Source: Siphonodentalium dalli (lineage: Eukaryota; Mollusca; Scaphopoda; Gadilida; Siphonodentaliidae). Taken from it: 64,000 bases of DNA. The position numbers were made by a program, and so were the translations under genes. Numbering within the stretch: position 1 is the stretch's first letter; each line of letters starts with the position of its first letter. Shown one piece after another: positions 35,213 through 46,929 of the stretch. The notes under the pieces are model-generated. The model made no database searches, was not told the DNA's origin, and saw nothing but the letters and a program-made list of their open reading frames with translations. The stretch lies in NCBI GenBank assembly GCA_032622095.1, contig CP136064.1:51898073-51962072 (forward strand), written 5' to 3'.

Positions 35213-38200
35213 GCCGCCAAGATGGCCGCCGAAATGTGAAAATATGCTATTTTTATGACATGTTACCACCTTTCGTTTGTCTCTGTGGGAAAATGTTAGA
35301 ATTTTTGCGTCATGTTATACATTTATCATATAGAGGAGTCATTGGCGAACACACGGGGACCATAATATGCATTCATTGCGGGATATTTTTGTCCGATATC
35401 ACGTTTTCCCAAATGCCGGTATCATAGGTCAAAGCCGAATCTCCGTTAATAACGCGATGTTATGTTTCGAATCAATGAATGTTATTGCTATTATAACAAC
35501 ACTCATGCATATATATTTACAGGAGATACTCGAGCTAGGATTCCTCTTATACCTGAGTTGAGGAATATTTACCCAAATCCAAGATGGCGGCCAAAATGGC
35601 CACCAGAAATAAAAAATCGCCGAAAATCGCTGATTTTAACATCAGTGAGCATTATTGTCATGACAACTCCACACCTGCTTACTATTGTAAGTTGGGAACA
35701 CTTAGGCGAAGAACTTTCCTTGTACCATATTCAAATAAAAGTCCCCCAAATCCAAAATGGCGCACACAATGGCGGACAGATTTTGAAAAATCACCGAAAT
35801 TTCCTCATATTCACATCATTTGGGCATTATTGTGGAGACAACTCCATCCATGCGTACAGTTGAGTTGGAAATACTGAGGTGAAGTAATTACCTTACATCT
35901 CATGCAAGAAATGGTTTTCCAAATCGAAGATGGCGGCCAAAATGGCGACCGAAATTTGAAAACACGCCTACATTCCTTTACTTTCTTAGGATGGGCGTTA
36001 TTGTTTCGCGATTTCTACCCACCATTACATGTTGATATGTATGAATTATTCATTAGGGTTTGGCAAGTGATACTCACAGTCAATATGGCGGCCAAACTGA
36101 CAGGCAGAAATTGAAAAGAAGCCGATATTATCACATACTAATTTCAACTTTTTGTCATAATATTGATTTGTATAAACGAAACGGTACATAATATGAGCCA
36201 TCTATTAGTTCCAATGTAAGTCGTAGCCTTTTGGAACGATGAAAACCCACAATCGCAATGTGGCATTTCAAAATCCATTCTCCACTAAGGGCTCATACTG
36301 GCCGTAACCGTATATAGGTGCGCCGAATAGTCATATTATGACTTCCAAGAATCAAAACAACAGTACCTGAGCTTATTCTGAATTGCCACATTCAGTATTA
36401 TCTAGACTCGTTTCCATCTCTTCGTCAGATTAATCTATCTCACTCACAATAACAGTTCAATACTCTTCTTTGTAGGAGTGTGCCACTAATCGGAATGTTT
36501 CAAACAATACATATGCCGGTGTCCAGCTCACATGTTTGTTTCGAAAACTTGGAATTCTTAGCGAGCTTCATTCGTGGTATAGCTTATGGTATAATTCAGA
36601 TGCTACATATGGGGTATATGCGTCATCTTGTGCGATACACTATAAAGGTATTCGGTCGATGCGTATACTAGCTTTCAGAAGGACCTATCTATCTGCGTAT
36701 TGTCAGCTTTGGTGACCTAATGGGGATAACAACGTGTACACCTGGTGATCTTCCCAAACAGCCACTTCTCAATATATGGTTTATCAATTCACATACTCAT
36801 CTAATGCACTGACGTACCCGGACAACTTCTGTATATGGCTTCGAATGTTGAAAGCAGATGATAACAATACACACGGTGCTAGTTTGTGGGTATGTGTCAT
36901 GACAGTGGAAATGAAATTGGACCATGACTGCACCGCCCCTCATTTTGTTATGATTTAGATTCCGACAGGATCTCATGTGTGGCTTTGCCTTCCTTGTATG
37001 CTAAGAGTGTATGTTCCCATCCGTTTGGAAGCCGTTCTTAAACAACTGGACCAGGAGTATGCCATTGGCTACTGCTGTATAAGCCCCACCAAGACAAGGG
37101 TGTAGTCTTAAAGGCGATACCTTTGATAGTTGGTTGATATGTCATGCTCACGCTGGGTGGTATGGTTCAAGAATGTACAAATGCCACCAACAAAAGGGTT
37201 AAATGTTCAACGCGAAGAACATCCAGAGGAATGTTACATTGATGAGCTCTTGCATTCAGTTCAACAAACGTTGGTACACCAAGTGATTTCTTGGTAACAT
37301 CACCAATGCGACCATTTTCCTGCATGAGACATTAACTACTATATTCTAAAGATATATAAAGCTATATGATCATAAAGGTCGCGTTCCCCAACGTCCACAG
37401 CCATTGCCATCGAGACTGTATATTGTTCTTTAAATACATAGTGAAATAAATGCACCACAGTTCCTGACATTTTCTTGAATAATATCGCCCACATACTGAC
37501 CCTAACCCCGAGAGAGGATAACAAAACACGCATACATTCATGCTTTTAAGACATTATCCTTTAGTCCATCCGACTGTTTTGAGGAAGGCTAGCATAGTAT
37601 TATCCAGGCAAAAGTGTACGTACATGTAGTTGAATCAGAAAGGCTTCGAAACGGATGTGGAAATACAATCTTACCACACCAAATAAAACCGACACGCATG
37701 CCATTCGATATCTTAAACATGCACCAGGTGTAGGGGTGGTGTATACAGTGGCCCATTTCATTCCCAGTATCATGGCGCATGTCCACAAACTAGCACCGCA
37801 AGCATTGTTCTTCTCTGCTGGAAGATATTCGACGAGACAACTGCGGGGCGTCACACAGTTTGCTTCGGATAATGGTCAAGAAGTGTGGGTAGTCTGTACA
37901 CTAGGGTCTTCTCCTTGGCAGATAGACATCTGTCCAAGGGAATGAGACAGCTAGCAACCTTCGAAACACTGTCGAAGTTGTCCACATATGCCAATGCGTT
38001 CGCTGAGTTTGTGAGTTGATAAACCATCTATTGAGAAGTGACTAGCTAACTGGTTCGCCAGGTGTACATGTCGTTATCCCATGGGGTATGAGACACATAC
38101 ATAGAGATGACCTTCTGTAAGCTTGTATACTCATCGGCCATGTACCTTCCTAGTTCAAGATGACGCACAAATATAATATTTAGCAAATATTTAAAATCGT

Positions 38201-39868
38201 AAGCTAGACACCGGAAAATGAATTGTTTGAAACGTTATGATTAGAGGGACCCTACTCCCAGGAAGTGATGAATAATTTGTCGGTGTGAGCGACCTATATT
38301 TATCACACAAAGAATTGGAAGCTGGTCCAGATAATTATGGACGTGACGTGGCAAATCAGAATCTGTTATCAGGTAATTGTTCTGATATAACTATTCGGCG
38401 CACCTCGCTTACGGCCATTATCGGTGCTAAGTGGAGACTGGATTTCGAAATGCCACATCGCGATATTAATGGTGGTTTTTTATCTTTCCAGAAGGATACG
38501 AGCTATGGTATGCGTTTTTATACCTTTAAGTTGAACTAGCAGATGGTTTATGTACAGTTTCGTCCATACATACCGATATTATGACAAAACGTTGAAATTA
38601 ATATGTGAAAATATCGATTTCTTTTCAATTTCTAGCCGCCAATTTAGCAGCGATCTTGGCTGTGAGTATCAATTGCCAAACCCTAATGAATACTTCATAT
38701 CACTATTCCATATCAACATGTAATGCTGGATAGAAATCGCGAAACAATAACGCCCATCCTAAGAAAGTAAAGGAATGTAGACTTGTTTTCAAATTTCGGT
38801 CGCCATTTTGGCCGCCATCTTCAATTTGGAAAACCATTTCTTGCATGAGATGTAAGGTAATTACTTCACCTCAGTATTTCCAACTCAACTGTACGCACGG
38901 ATGGAGTTGTCTCGACAATAATGCCCAATGATGTGAATATGAGGGAATTTCGGTGATTTTTCAAAATCTGTCCGCCATTGTGGGCGCCATTTTGAATTTG
39001 GGGGACTTTTGTTTGGATATGGTACAAGGAAAGTTCTTCGCCTAAGTGTTCCCAACTTACAATAGTAAGCAGGTGTGGAGTTGTCATGACAATAATGCTC
39101 ATTGATGTTAAAATCAGCGATTTTCGGCCATTGTTTATTTCTGGTGGCCATTTTGGCCGCCATCTTGGATTTGGGTAAATATTCCTCAACTCAGGTATAA
39201 GAGGAATCCTATCTCGAGTATCTCCTGCAAATATATATGCATGTGTGTTGCTATAATAGCAATAACATTCATTGATTCGAAACATAACATCGCGTTATTA
39301 ACGGAGATTCGGCTTTGACCTATGATACCGGCATTTGGGAAAACGTGATATCGGGCAAAAATATCCCGCAATGAATGCATATTATGGTTCTTGTGTGTTC
39401 GCCAATGACTCCTCTATATGATAAATGTATAACATGACGCAAAAAATTCTAACATTTTCCCACAGAGACAAACGAAAGGTGGTAACATGTCAGAAAAATA
39501 GCATATTTTCACATTTCGGCGGCCATCTTGGCCGCCATATTGGATTCTGGTGTCGGATTTTTGGCTAATTTGTAAGGATTGTATATTAGCATAACGAATC
39601 GAGCGGAAAACAATACCGCATGTGCTATCATCTTTACTATAATGGCGATCAACAAGACCTGGTGCATTAAAAAAAATGGCCGCCATGATGGACGCCATCT
39701 TGTCTGGAGTCTCTGCGGCCACTTTTTTTTCTTGTTAACAAGTGAAAAAAATTAGAGGAGACCTTAAGGAAGAAAATTAGTGGGGTGAAGTTGAGTCCTG
39801 GGGGGGGGGGGGGGTGCAGAGGTCGACCAATAATTCCTGGACTAAATAGTCCGGTGGCTTCATTGCGT
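34857..39868. mobile_element. 5-kb foldback: two diverged inverted halves
   Basis: From 'ATGCAATGAAGTCACCGGAC' at the left to 'GTCCGGTGGCTTCATTGCG' at the right, the two halves align as reverse complements almost to the middle. Examples: the poly-C block (34918/39804), GCGGCCATTTG, CATATGCATT, 'ATGTGGCATTTC' (about 36261/38454), 'TGTACACCTGG' (about 36735/38065), 'GGTGCTAGTTTGTGG' (about 36877/37790). The loop left unpaired is roughly 37110-37590. Arms differ by substitutions and indels, so this is not an assembly mirror. Each arm has many AAGATGGCGGCC motifs. No transposase or other protein was recognised; frames are short. Confidence 0.8.
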
Positions 39869-40310
39869 AAATTGAGTTACTACCCTTGCATCATAGATCT
39901 TGTTTACAACGTCTGCCTCCGAATTTAATTTTAAAGGTTCATGATCGAAAAATAAAGAAACTAACAATCTTAAAATTGGCACAGATTTCACAGATTTTGA
40001 AATTGACGGAGAAGTGAGCTGGGATTAAATTTAGAAGCATGAGTGATGATCATAATACTGAAACTTACAGCAACAATGTATTAATAATGATATGGCAGTT
40101 TCCAGTCAGATGCCTTCAACTTCTATGAATATGATGACTACAGTACCGTGACTCAGCAAGCTGCAACTGACCTACAACTAAATGTTGCTACTATAGTGCT
40201 ACTATAGCGTTGCTACTGATCGGTTCGGTCCTCATTTCCAGCAGTTACCGCAATCTCTACCAGAGTGCACCAGTCATGCTTCCTTTCTGACAATGTAACC
40301 GGCTGGATAC
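39869..40310. other. Unassigned DNA
   Basis: No gene or repeat recognised between the foldback and the GC-rich tandem repeats. Confidence 0.35.
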
Positions 40311-40314
40311 TAGT

Positions 40315-41055
40315 CCGTGTGGGTCCTACTAAAACCCGACCGCACCCGACCGCACCCGACCGGACCGCCCACAGGGGTCCGAGCGAGATGGGGTTTGCAC
40401 TATCGTGTACAATGGACCTGAATGTACCAAAGTTCCAATCCCCAAGTCGATAGCTCGAGCGGACACGGCACTGTTAACCCCTGACTTGCGGCCGTTTCCG
40501 CCAGGTACGGGAAATCCGATAAGGCGCCGACCGCACCTCCCCTGACTGCCGGACCCCTGAAATGGACATTATATCATGAAGTGAATAGCCATATGCATCC
40601 ATGGGCGATCTCACAAGTCGCTAGCTGCAGCGGAAGTGAATAAATTAACCCATACGCTGCTGCCGAATTCGCTATAAATGTACGCAAAAACGCCGAAATT
40701 AACACCCGCCGACCGGACCGCCCCAGGGGTCCGAGCGAGATGGGGTTTTCACTATCGTGTAGAATGGACCCGAATGTACCAAAGTTCCAATCCCCATGTC
40801 GATAGCTAGAGCGGACACGGCACTGTTAACCCCTGACTTGCGGCCGTTTCCGCCAGGTACGGGAAATCCGATAAGGTGCCGACGGCACCTCCCCTGACTG
40901 CCGGACCACGGAAATGGACATTATATCATGAAGTGAATAACCATATGCATCCAGGGCGATCGGACAAGTCGCTAGCTGCAGCGGAAGTGAATAAATTAAC
41001 ACATACGCTGCTGCCGAATTCGCTATGAAAGCTCGAGCGGACACGGCACTGTTAA
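40315..41055. repeat. GC-rich tandem repeat, left arm (352-bp unit, about 2 copies)
   Basis: Begins GGTCCTACTAAAACCCGACC, then ACCCGACCGC short repeats, then units marked by AGGGGTCCGAGCGAGATGGG (40373 and 40725, spacing 352), GACTTGCGGCCGTTTCCGCC and AATTAACACCCGCCGACCGG. The same units occur in reverse orientation at 51555-53155, whose outer end is GGTTTTAGTATAGGACC. I infer the terminal inverted arms of an older element that now encloses the element at 42230-50823. Confidence 0.8.
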
Positions 41056-42229
41056 CCCCTAACCCCGAATGTTGGCTTGGAACAAATATTGTTTTCTAAG
41101 CACCCCCCCCCACACACACACACGTTGAACTGAACATAGTGCGCCGTAACAACCATCATATATGTAATTGTAATTGGAATATAATAATGATATTGCATAA
41201 TTGAATGAGTTGAGTTGAGTTATTTTTTCTTTAATGCACATGTCTTTACTTCCTCTTTGGTTGTGATAAAGAAATAATTATGAATTGTTTAACCCCAGCC
41301 GTCTTTGGGTCGTTTCCCCAAGCTACAATGTGATTAAGTGATAAAGATTGATCTCAAATTCGTCGCAATTCAATACGCAATTTATTAACATCGTCCACTA
41401 AATTCGATTCGAGCCTCGCTAGCTAAATCTCGACTTTAAATGGTATTTATTGCACTCGGTCAATATATTTCGTATAGTTTCGAGTTATTGATATCGGCAT
41501 GCCAGTCGTCAATACAAAATTTAGTTGGCTACTGGAGGGTAAATATGTATAGTTCAGAAATAAATATTCGTTTCTCCGTTCGATACGGTTACTGGAATCT
41601 ATATAGCTACCCGTACCGCAACACGTGTTGTAACCACAAACTGTTTTACAGGAATAATTCAGCGCATCGACTGGTAATGTGAGCAAATTGAAAAAACATT
41701 GATATATGGTATAGACAAATTGTTAATCGCATTCGCTTTATTGGCCGATATACGTATCGTTATGGATTATTGGACAATTTAAAATTAAATGGTTGACATG
41801 TTGGCAACATTTCAAACAATTGGATTTCACAAATAATTTCATAGACTATTCGAATGTTGGAATTTCCAGACTGCGAAAATAGGTTATGATTGCTCGAACA
41901 TGCAATTCCGTTAGTTAGCTTGTCCAATCAATATTCGACTCGCTCAAAATCATTCGTACAAAAAGATATTTGGTGTCATGCTTTACTATGCGAATAATCA
42001 GATAATACCAAACATCATAACTATAAATTCGCGAATAACGGAGAAACAAACAGTAATTATCTAAACTGCATTAGCAACTTTCCGTTAGTATATATCAACA
42101 TAAAAAATATAAATCAAATTGTTCCCCTACCTTTGGCTTCACCGTCGCAAACAGAACATGGATATATGACCATAACTGGTAGAACTCGTGGTGGTCGCAT
42201 TATGATAAGATCAAGATGTCGATTTGACA
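41056..42229. other. Interior of the older element, left part; ends in the 9-bp target duplication
   Basis: AT-rich, with a poly-C and CA run at 41101-41122. Frames of about 80 codons (41440-41682) show no known family. The last nine bases, GATTTGACA (42221-42229), are repeated at 50824-50832 directly after the inner element. Confidence 0.5.
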
Positions 42230-42284
42230 AGCAGCGTGAATTTCATTACTTATTCCTTATTCCTTATTCCTTATTCAAAAAATT

Positions 42285-43579
42285 TGGGAAAATGTGGCAA
42301 ATGACCATGGCAACGTCTTAAGTAGGGCGAGACAAAATTTCCTGCGAAAAAAAATTCTGGAAAAAAGTTTTAAAATGCCTCGAAAATAGGCAAAGTCCGA
42401 AAATAAACGGAAATAGTCCGAAACAAGTGCAGGGTCATAAATGGCCACATGGGCCGAACTTTTTGGGCCGAAACGTTTTTGGGTCGAGTCCGAAAAAGTG
42501 GGTCGAATCCAAGTTTTCGCTCTGCTCGGTCGGGAAAATTTCGGAAAATGTGGCAAACTGTCACATATTAAAAAATGGCCACCTGGGCCGAACTTTTTGG
42601 GCCGAAAAGTTTTTGGGTCGAGTCCGAAAACGTGGGTCAAATAGAAATTCCCGCTTTGCTCGGTCAGGAAAATTTGGGAAAATGTGGCAAATGACCATGA
42701 CAACGTCTTAAGTAGGGCGAGACAAAATTTCCTGCGAAAAAAAATTATCGAAAAAAGTTTTAAAATGCCTCGAAAATTGGCAAAGTCCGAAAATAAACGG
42801 AAATGGTCCGAAACAAGTGCAGGGTCATAAATGGCCACATGGGCCGAACTTTTTGGGCTGAAACGTTTTTGGGTCGAGTCCGAAAAAGTGGGTCGAATCC
42901 CAGTTTTCGCTCTGCTCGGTCGGGAAAATTTCGGAAAATGTGGCAAACTGTCACATATTAAAAAATGGCCACCTGGGCCGAACTTTTTGGGCCGAAATGT
43001 TTTTGGGTCGAGTTCGAAAAAGTGGGTCAAATAGAAATTCCCGCTTTGCTCGGTCAGGAAACTTTGGGAAAATGTGGCAAATGACCATGGCAACATCTCA
43101 AGTAGGGCGAGACAAAATTTCCTGCGAGAAAAAATTCTGGAAAAAAGTTTTTAAATGCCTCGAAAATAGGCAAAGTCCGAAAATAAACGGAAATAGTCCG
43201 AAACAAGTGCAGGGTCATAAATGGCCACCTCGGCCGAACTTTTTGGGCCGAAAAGTTTTTGGGTCGAGTCCGAAAAAGTGGGTCAAATAGAAATTCCCGC
43301 TTTGCTCGGTCAGGAAAATTTGGGAAATGTGGCAAATGTCCATGGCAACGTCTTAAGTAGGGCGAGACAAAATTTCCTGCGAAAAAAACATTCTGGAAAA
43401 AAGTTTTTAAATGCCTCGAAAATAGGCAAAGTCCGAAAATAAACGGAAATAGTCCGAAACAAGTGTGGTGTCATAAATGGCCACCTCGGCCGAAAATTTT
43501 GGGTCGAGTCAGAAAAAGTGGGTCGAATCCCAGTTTTCGCTCTGCTCGGTCGGGAAAATTTCGGAAAATGTGGCAAACT
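42285..43579 (-). repeat. 390-bp tandem repeat, left terminal arm (about 3.3 units)
   Basis: Each 390-bp unit has two related parts of about 135 and 255 bp, both starting ATGGCCAC.TGGGCCGAAC and containing GGGTCGAGTCCGAAAAAGTG and GGGAAAATGTGGCAAA; the longer part adds GTAGGGCGAGACAAAATTTC. Copies differ by a few bases. It meets the gene-bearing centre at about 43580. Because 390 is 130 codons, minus-strand frames stay open across units (up to 273 codons), without resemblance to a protein family. Confidence 0.9.
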
Positions 43580-43589
43580 GATAGCATTT

Positions 43590-45150
43590 ACGTCCAGAAG
43601 ACCGCGTTGCAGAAACTTGACGGTGTCTAGGCGTACGTGCCACAGGTGGAGTATCTCCCGGGATACTGCCGCAACTGTCTCAGGAGTCACTATACGAGCT
43701 AACTCTCAGGCCACCGGCCCGAGACAGGGTTCATGCCGCTCAGTGGCACGACAAGGGAGAGCAGTTGTACATGCCGCAGGAACACGCCGAGTTCTTCTCC
43801 AAGCCAGAATACTGTAGCCAAGCCAAAGCGATGGCGGATCAACGGCGCCCAGCTACAATGACGAACTGACCCGGCACCGGCTGAGCTACCTTAATGATGG
43901 AGGGACAGTTGCAAGACCACAAGAGCGATTGAGCTCTTCCGTGTAAGAGACCCCCGTAATTACCCCGACCCATTGCCTCGCGAAAGAAATGTGGGCCCGT
44001 GGGGTCAAAGCACAGACATACCACAGCTTCTTCCGATGGAGTGGTCAGAATGACTGGATGCCCGACCGCATGGGGCAGAAGTTCACCACGCGCGCCATCA
44101 TCTGGGGCGAGGTCTGCGCTGTGCCCCGGCCTATCCTGGAGATTTTCTCAAACTGACGTGACCAACATGGCGTCCATGTAATTTGCTGCGGGGATCAAGG
44201 ACAGCCGCCACCGATTGCAGGTGAAATGCCTCGCCATTGGTTGCAAAAAAGGCAGACTACTACGAAGAGTTTGGTGTCGACAACAGAGCAAAAGATGAAG
44301 CCATCAAAGCCCTGAAAAAGCGTATACGCCTTCATAGTGACAAAGTCCAATGCCAGGAAATGCGGAAGGCTCTCCCGAGCTGACTGGGTGACCGATTTGT
44401 GGAGCAGTGGAGGCCCGGTGACCTAATCATCACCAGCCGCCAGAAGGTCCGCGACCAGACACATGAGCTGTTGCTCCGACGCCATAAGGAGCATTTCCTA
44501 GATAACCCAGTGTCTATCCTTTACCACCCAAGGACAGCCGAAAGCAGGACATTGACGTCGCAATCCCAGGCACTGGCGACCCGTCGCACAGAGAAGAGCT
44601 TGTTCTCAATGACGTCGTTGCGGTCTATATCGAGGCCGCCGAGTGTGCTATTAAAACCGATGATTGGCGCCTGGGCTATGCTTTCAACGTCCACTCGAGC
44701 CAGAGACTTACGGTCCACGACCCTCAGAATGTCTGGATCATCGACGACTACCTCCAGTGGTCCAATATGTGCTACTTAGCCGTATCCCGCGTGGAGTATT
44801 TGCAACAGCTCGAACGGGTAAACTGTCCACCGGAAGAGTGTTCCGATGCCAGGCCTGCAAGGAAATACAAAGGAAGCTTGTGGTATACAAGCGCCAGGAC
44901 CAGGCTAATGGACGCCAGGGATTCAATCTCAAGGTCGACTATATCCTCGATCTCCGTGAAGCCCAACAGAACCGCTGCATGGCGTGCGAGATTGGGCTGC
45001 TCTGGCCTTCCAATCCAAAGACACACAGCAATTTAGTGTCGACTGGCTGGATAACAACAAAGGGCACTGCAGAGAGATGTGAGGCTGACCTGTCTAGAGT
45101 GCAACCGAAAAAGAGGGGCTGCAGCATTGTTCATGGAACGAGACACCTAG
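43590..45150 (+). pseudogene. Superfamily-1 helicase with C-terminal HNH-like zinc domain, broken
   Basis: Conserved helicase landmarks are read in changing frames. A Walker A region has NDGGT at about 43892-43906 and KTTRAIELF at about 43918-43944, in different frames. Motif Ia-like AQTYHSFFRW lies near 44010; motif II is WGEV near 44095-44110, where DE is expected; motif III is CCGDQGQPPP near 44172-44200; RPGDLIITSRQKVRD lies near 44411; motifs V/VI are VHSSQRLTV (near 44690) and YLAVSRVEYLQQL (near 44770). The tail has CMAC, then SVDWLDNNKGH, then CLECNRKRG (about 44975-45115), an HNH/endonuclease-type CX2C..CX2C layout. In-frame stops occur near 44154 and 44381, and frameshifts near 43910, 44247, 44570, 44840 and 45005-45080. 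The likely role was unwinding DNA in replication of the element, with a fused nuclease or DNA-binding domain. It is convergent with the integrase gene, whose end nearly touches this one. Confidence 0.7.
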
Positions 45151-45170
45151 TGTCTAGTCCTTCTAACAGT

Positions 45171-46110
45171 TCATACAGAACTAGCTGGTGGCAGCTGGGT
45201 GTCGGGAGGCACCACAAGCAACACTTTCCTGACAAATCCGCGCGCTGGCCCATCCACTAAATGGTAGAGCACAGGCTCGTCGGGCGCTTGGTGACAAGCG
45301 TTCAAGTTGGTACACATGTAGGGACCACACAGGGTCAGTTGTGCGCCGGCGGCCCCCTTCCAGCTCGCCAAGCTGGTAGATGTAACGAACGCCCACTCGC
45401 GAGGGGTGCTTTTGCTTTTTGGGCCCCATTGGACGACCTGGAACAACAGAAGAGGGTTTTCACTGACTTGATCTTGATGGCATCAGAGGGCTTTTTTCGG
45501 TCAGACGAGTCATTTCATTGTTCAGATCCGATACAACAGCGGGCAGTCGAACCACCCATTCAGTCGACCTTTGACCGGCGGGAAGCTTCATCTGCTGGGC
45601 GTGTTGGTTGAAGCGCTCCACGACCCCCTGGTGTCGGTGGACATCCACACGGACCCGTCTCACCTGAACGCTGTGCTTGCTTAGCAGGAGGCTCACAGCA
45701 CCCATGAACTCGAGCCCCGGGTCGACCTGGCGCAATTTCGGCCATCTAAGAGGGCCTCGACTGTAGATCCGTTCAATGGCATCCGCGACTTTTGTGGCGA
45801 GGGGCTCGGCTTATTTGTATCGAGAGGCCACGTCGACGACGGTGAGTGCGTATTTGTATGTCTTGCGAACCACCCGGTCATGAGGCAGAAAAAGCAGGTC
45901 GGCCTGGTGGACTTCATTTGGCACTGGCTCGTCAAACTTGGGCCTTGGCACATGCGGATTGGGTAGGTATATCTGCCAGATGGCCTGCTTCTTGGGCCAC
46001 GCCCGTGCCACATCTTCAGAAACATTGGCTGCTGCCGCGAGGTTCTTGATTGCAAGCCCCTTCCAGTAACCCTCGGGCTGTAGTAGATTGTCCCGATGCG
46101 ACTAGACACC
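45171..46110 (-). pseudogene. Retroviral-type DDE integrase, broken
   Basis: Reading the minus strand, an N-terminal helical region (YWKGLAIKNLAAAANVSEDV near 46065-46010) leads into PNEVHQADLLFLPHDR (about 45920), whose Asp is the first catalytic residue. TVVDVASRYK follows, then an in-frame TAA at about 45808-45810, then VDPGLEFMGA (second Asp, about 45732) and QGVVERFN (Glu, about 45625). The Asp-Glu spacing is 34 residues, close to the retroviral D-x35-E. A C-terminal part (VRYIYQLGELEGG, about 45390) and PVLYHLVDGPARGFVR (about 45250) lie in two further frames, so frameshifts fall near 45560-45440 and 45300. The family joins 3' ends of element DNA to target DNA, usually leaving short target duplications. 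It is closest in style to Polinton/Maverick integrases. It cannot be active as it stands. Confidence 0.75.
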
Positions 46111-46116
46111 TTGCTG

Positions 46117-46160
46117 TTCATATTATTACTTTGTAATACATATTATTACTTTGTAATACA
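46117..46160. repeat. 22-bp direct repeat upstream of the integrase
   Basis: CATATTATTACTTTGTAATA occurs twice in tandem, between the 5' end of the integrase (minus strand) and the next minus-strand gene. It may be a control element or a replication slip. Confidence 0.6.
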
Positions 46161-46244
46161 TTGACAGTCACAATAAAATTACGTATACTAATAAGGAGGC
46201 GGGCCATCTTAGTATGTGGCTCAGCCAGTTCTTTAGGAACGGGA

Positions 46245-46661
46245 ACGAGTTTACACTACCGCGAAACTGATAACTTTTCTATAATCGCCTTGGCTTCTTC
46301 TCTGCCTTTCTGAATAAGTGCTTTTTTGCCTCGCCATCCATCACCGCGGCGTGCGTTTTTCGTGCCCTAGTCCGGATTTCAGTTTTCATCTCGTTGAATT
46401 TGCGACTTCGTCCACAATGGTCGTCTTTCCAGTCAAACGGTATTACATCACACCGTCGCAGCTTCAATGGATCTGCAAACACCATCGTCCTCTTCTGTTT
46501 CTCACTAGATATTTTTGCTCCGTGGTCTTTTTGCCGTTTATAACCTCAACCGCGGCAAAGTCACCATTAGTGTGAGACGCGGACATGCCCATTCGTATTA
46601 TTTTACCATTCGCTAGTACGGGGTATCCACACAACCTATCCCCAGTAGCCGAGTTCCCCAT
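46245..46661 (-). pseudogene. Small basic protein of the virus-like element, frameshifted
   Basis: Two overlapping minus-strand frames, 46661-46464 (begins MGNSATGDRLCGYPVLANGK) and 46485-46279 (..DPLKLRRCDVIPFDWKDDHC..RARKTHAAVMDGEAKKHL), seem to form one protein of about 125 residues split by a one-base shift near 46480. The second half is rich in Lys/Arg. I do not recognise the family. Position between integrase and the possible structural gene, on the same strand, suggests an element gene. It could be a DNA-binding or minor virion protein (inference). Confidence in coding is moderate because both frames keep a protein-like composition up to the shift. Confidence 0.45.
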
Positions 46662-46929
46662 GGTGAACGGCCGATCGCCGCCCCTTCCGAGTAAACCACC
46701 AACGTGACGCTGCCATTGAATTATGCCCAGATAGTAATCAGGGCACTACCCGGCGGAGTACCAGTTCCGTAGGAACTCTCACTGAGTGCAGAACACTCCA
46801 TAGGGCCGTAGATACTCATCGTATCTCTAGTACCACACTGATAGGTAGGTCACTATTCAGACGTGCACCTCTATCATCGCGGACCTCTATCTTCAATGCA
46901 CTCTGTGTTCAGCACTGAAGACGTTTGAA

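Noticed and set aside
36480-37945. Possible transposase remnants in the middle of the 5-kb foldback
   Set aside because: Short frames of 60-96 codons in both arms do not share a reading frame consistently and lack a DDE or other motif.
34857-39868. Assembly artefact (mirror duplication) explaining the foldback
   Set aside because: The two halves differ by many substitutions and indels throughout, so they are not the same reads assembled twice.
42890-42905. tRNA B-box-like GGTCGAATCCC in the 390-bp unit
   Set aside because: It lacks one T of the GGTTCGAATCC consensus, has no A box at the right distance and cannot form a cloverleaf.
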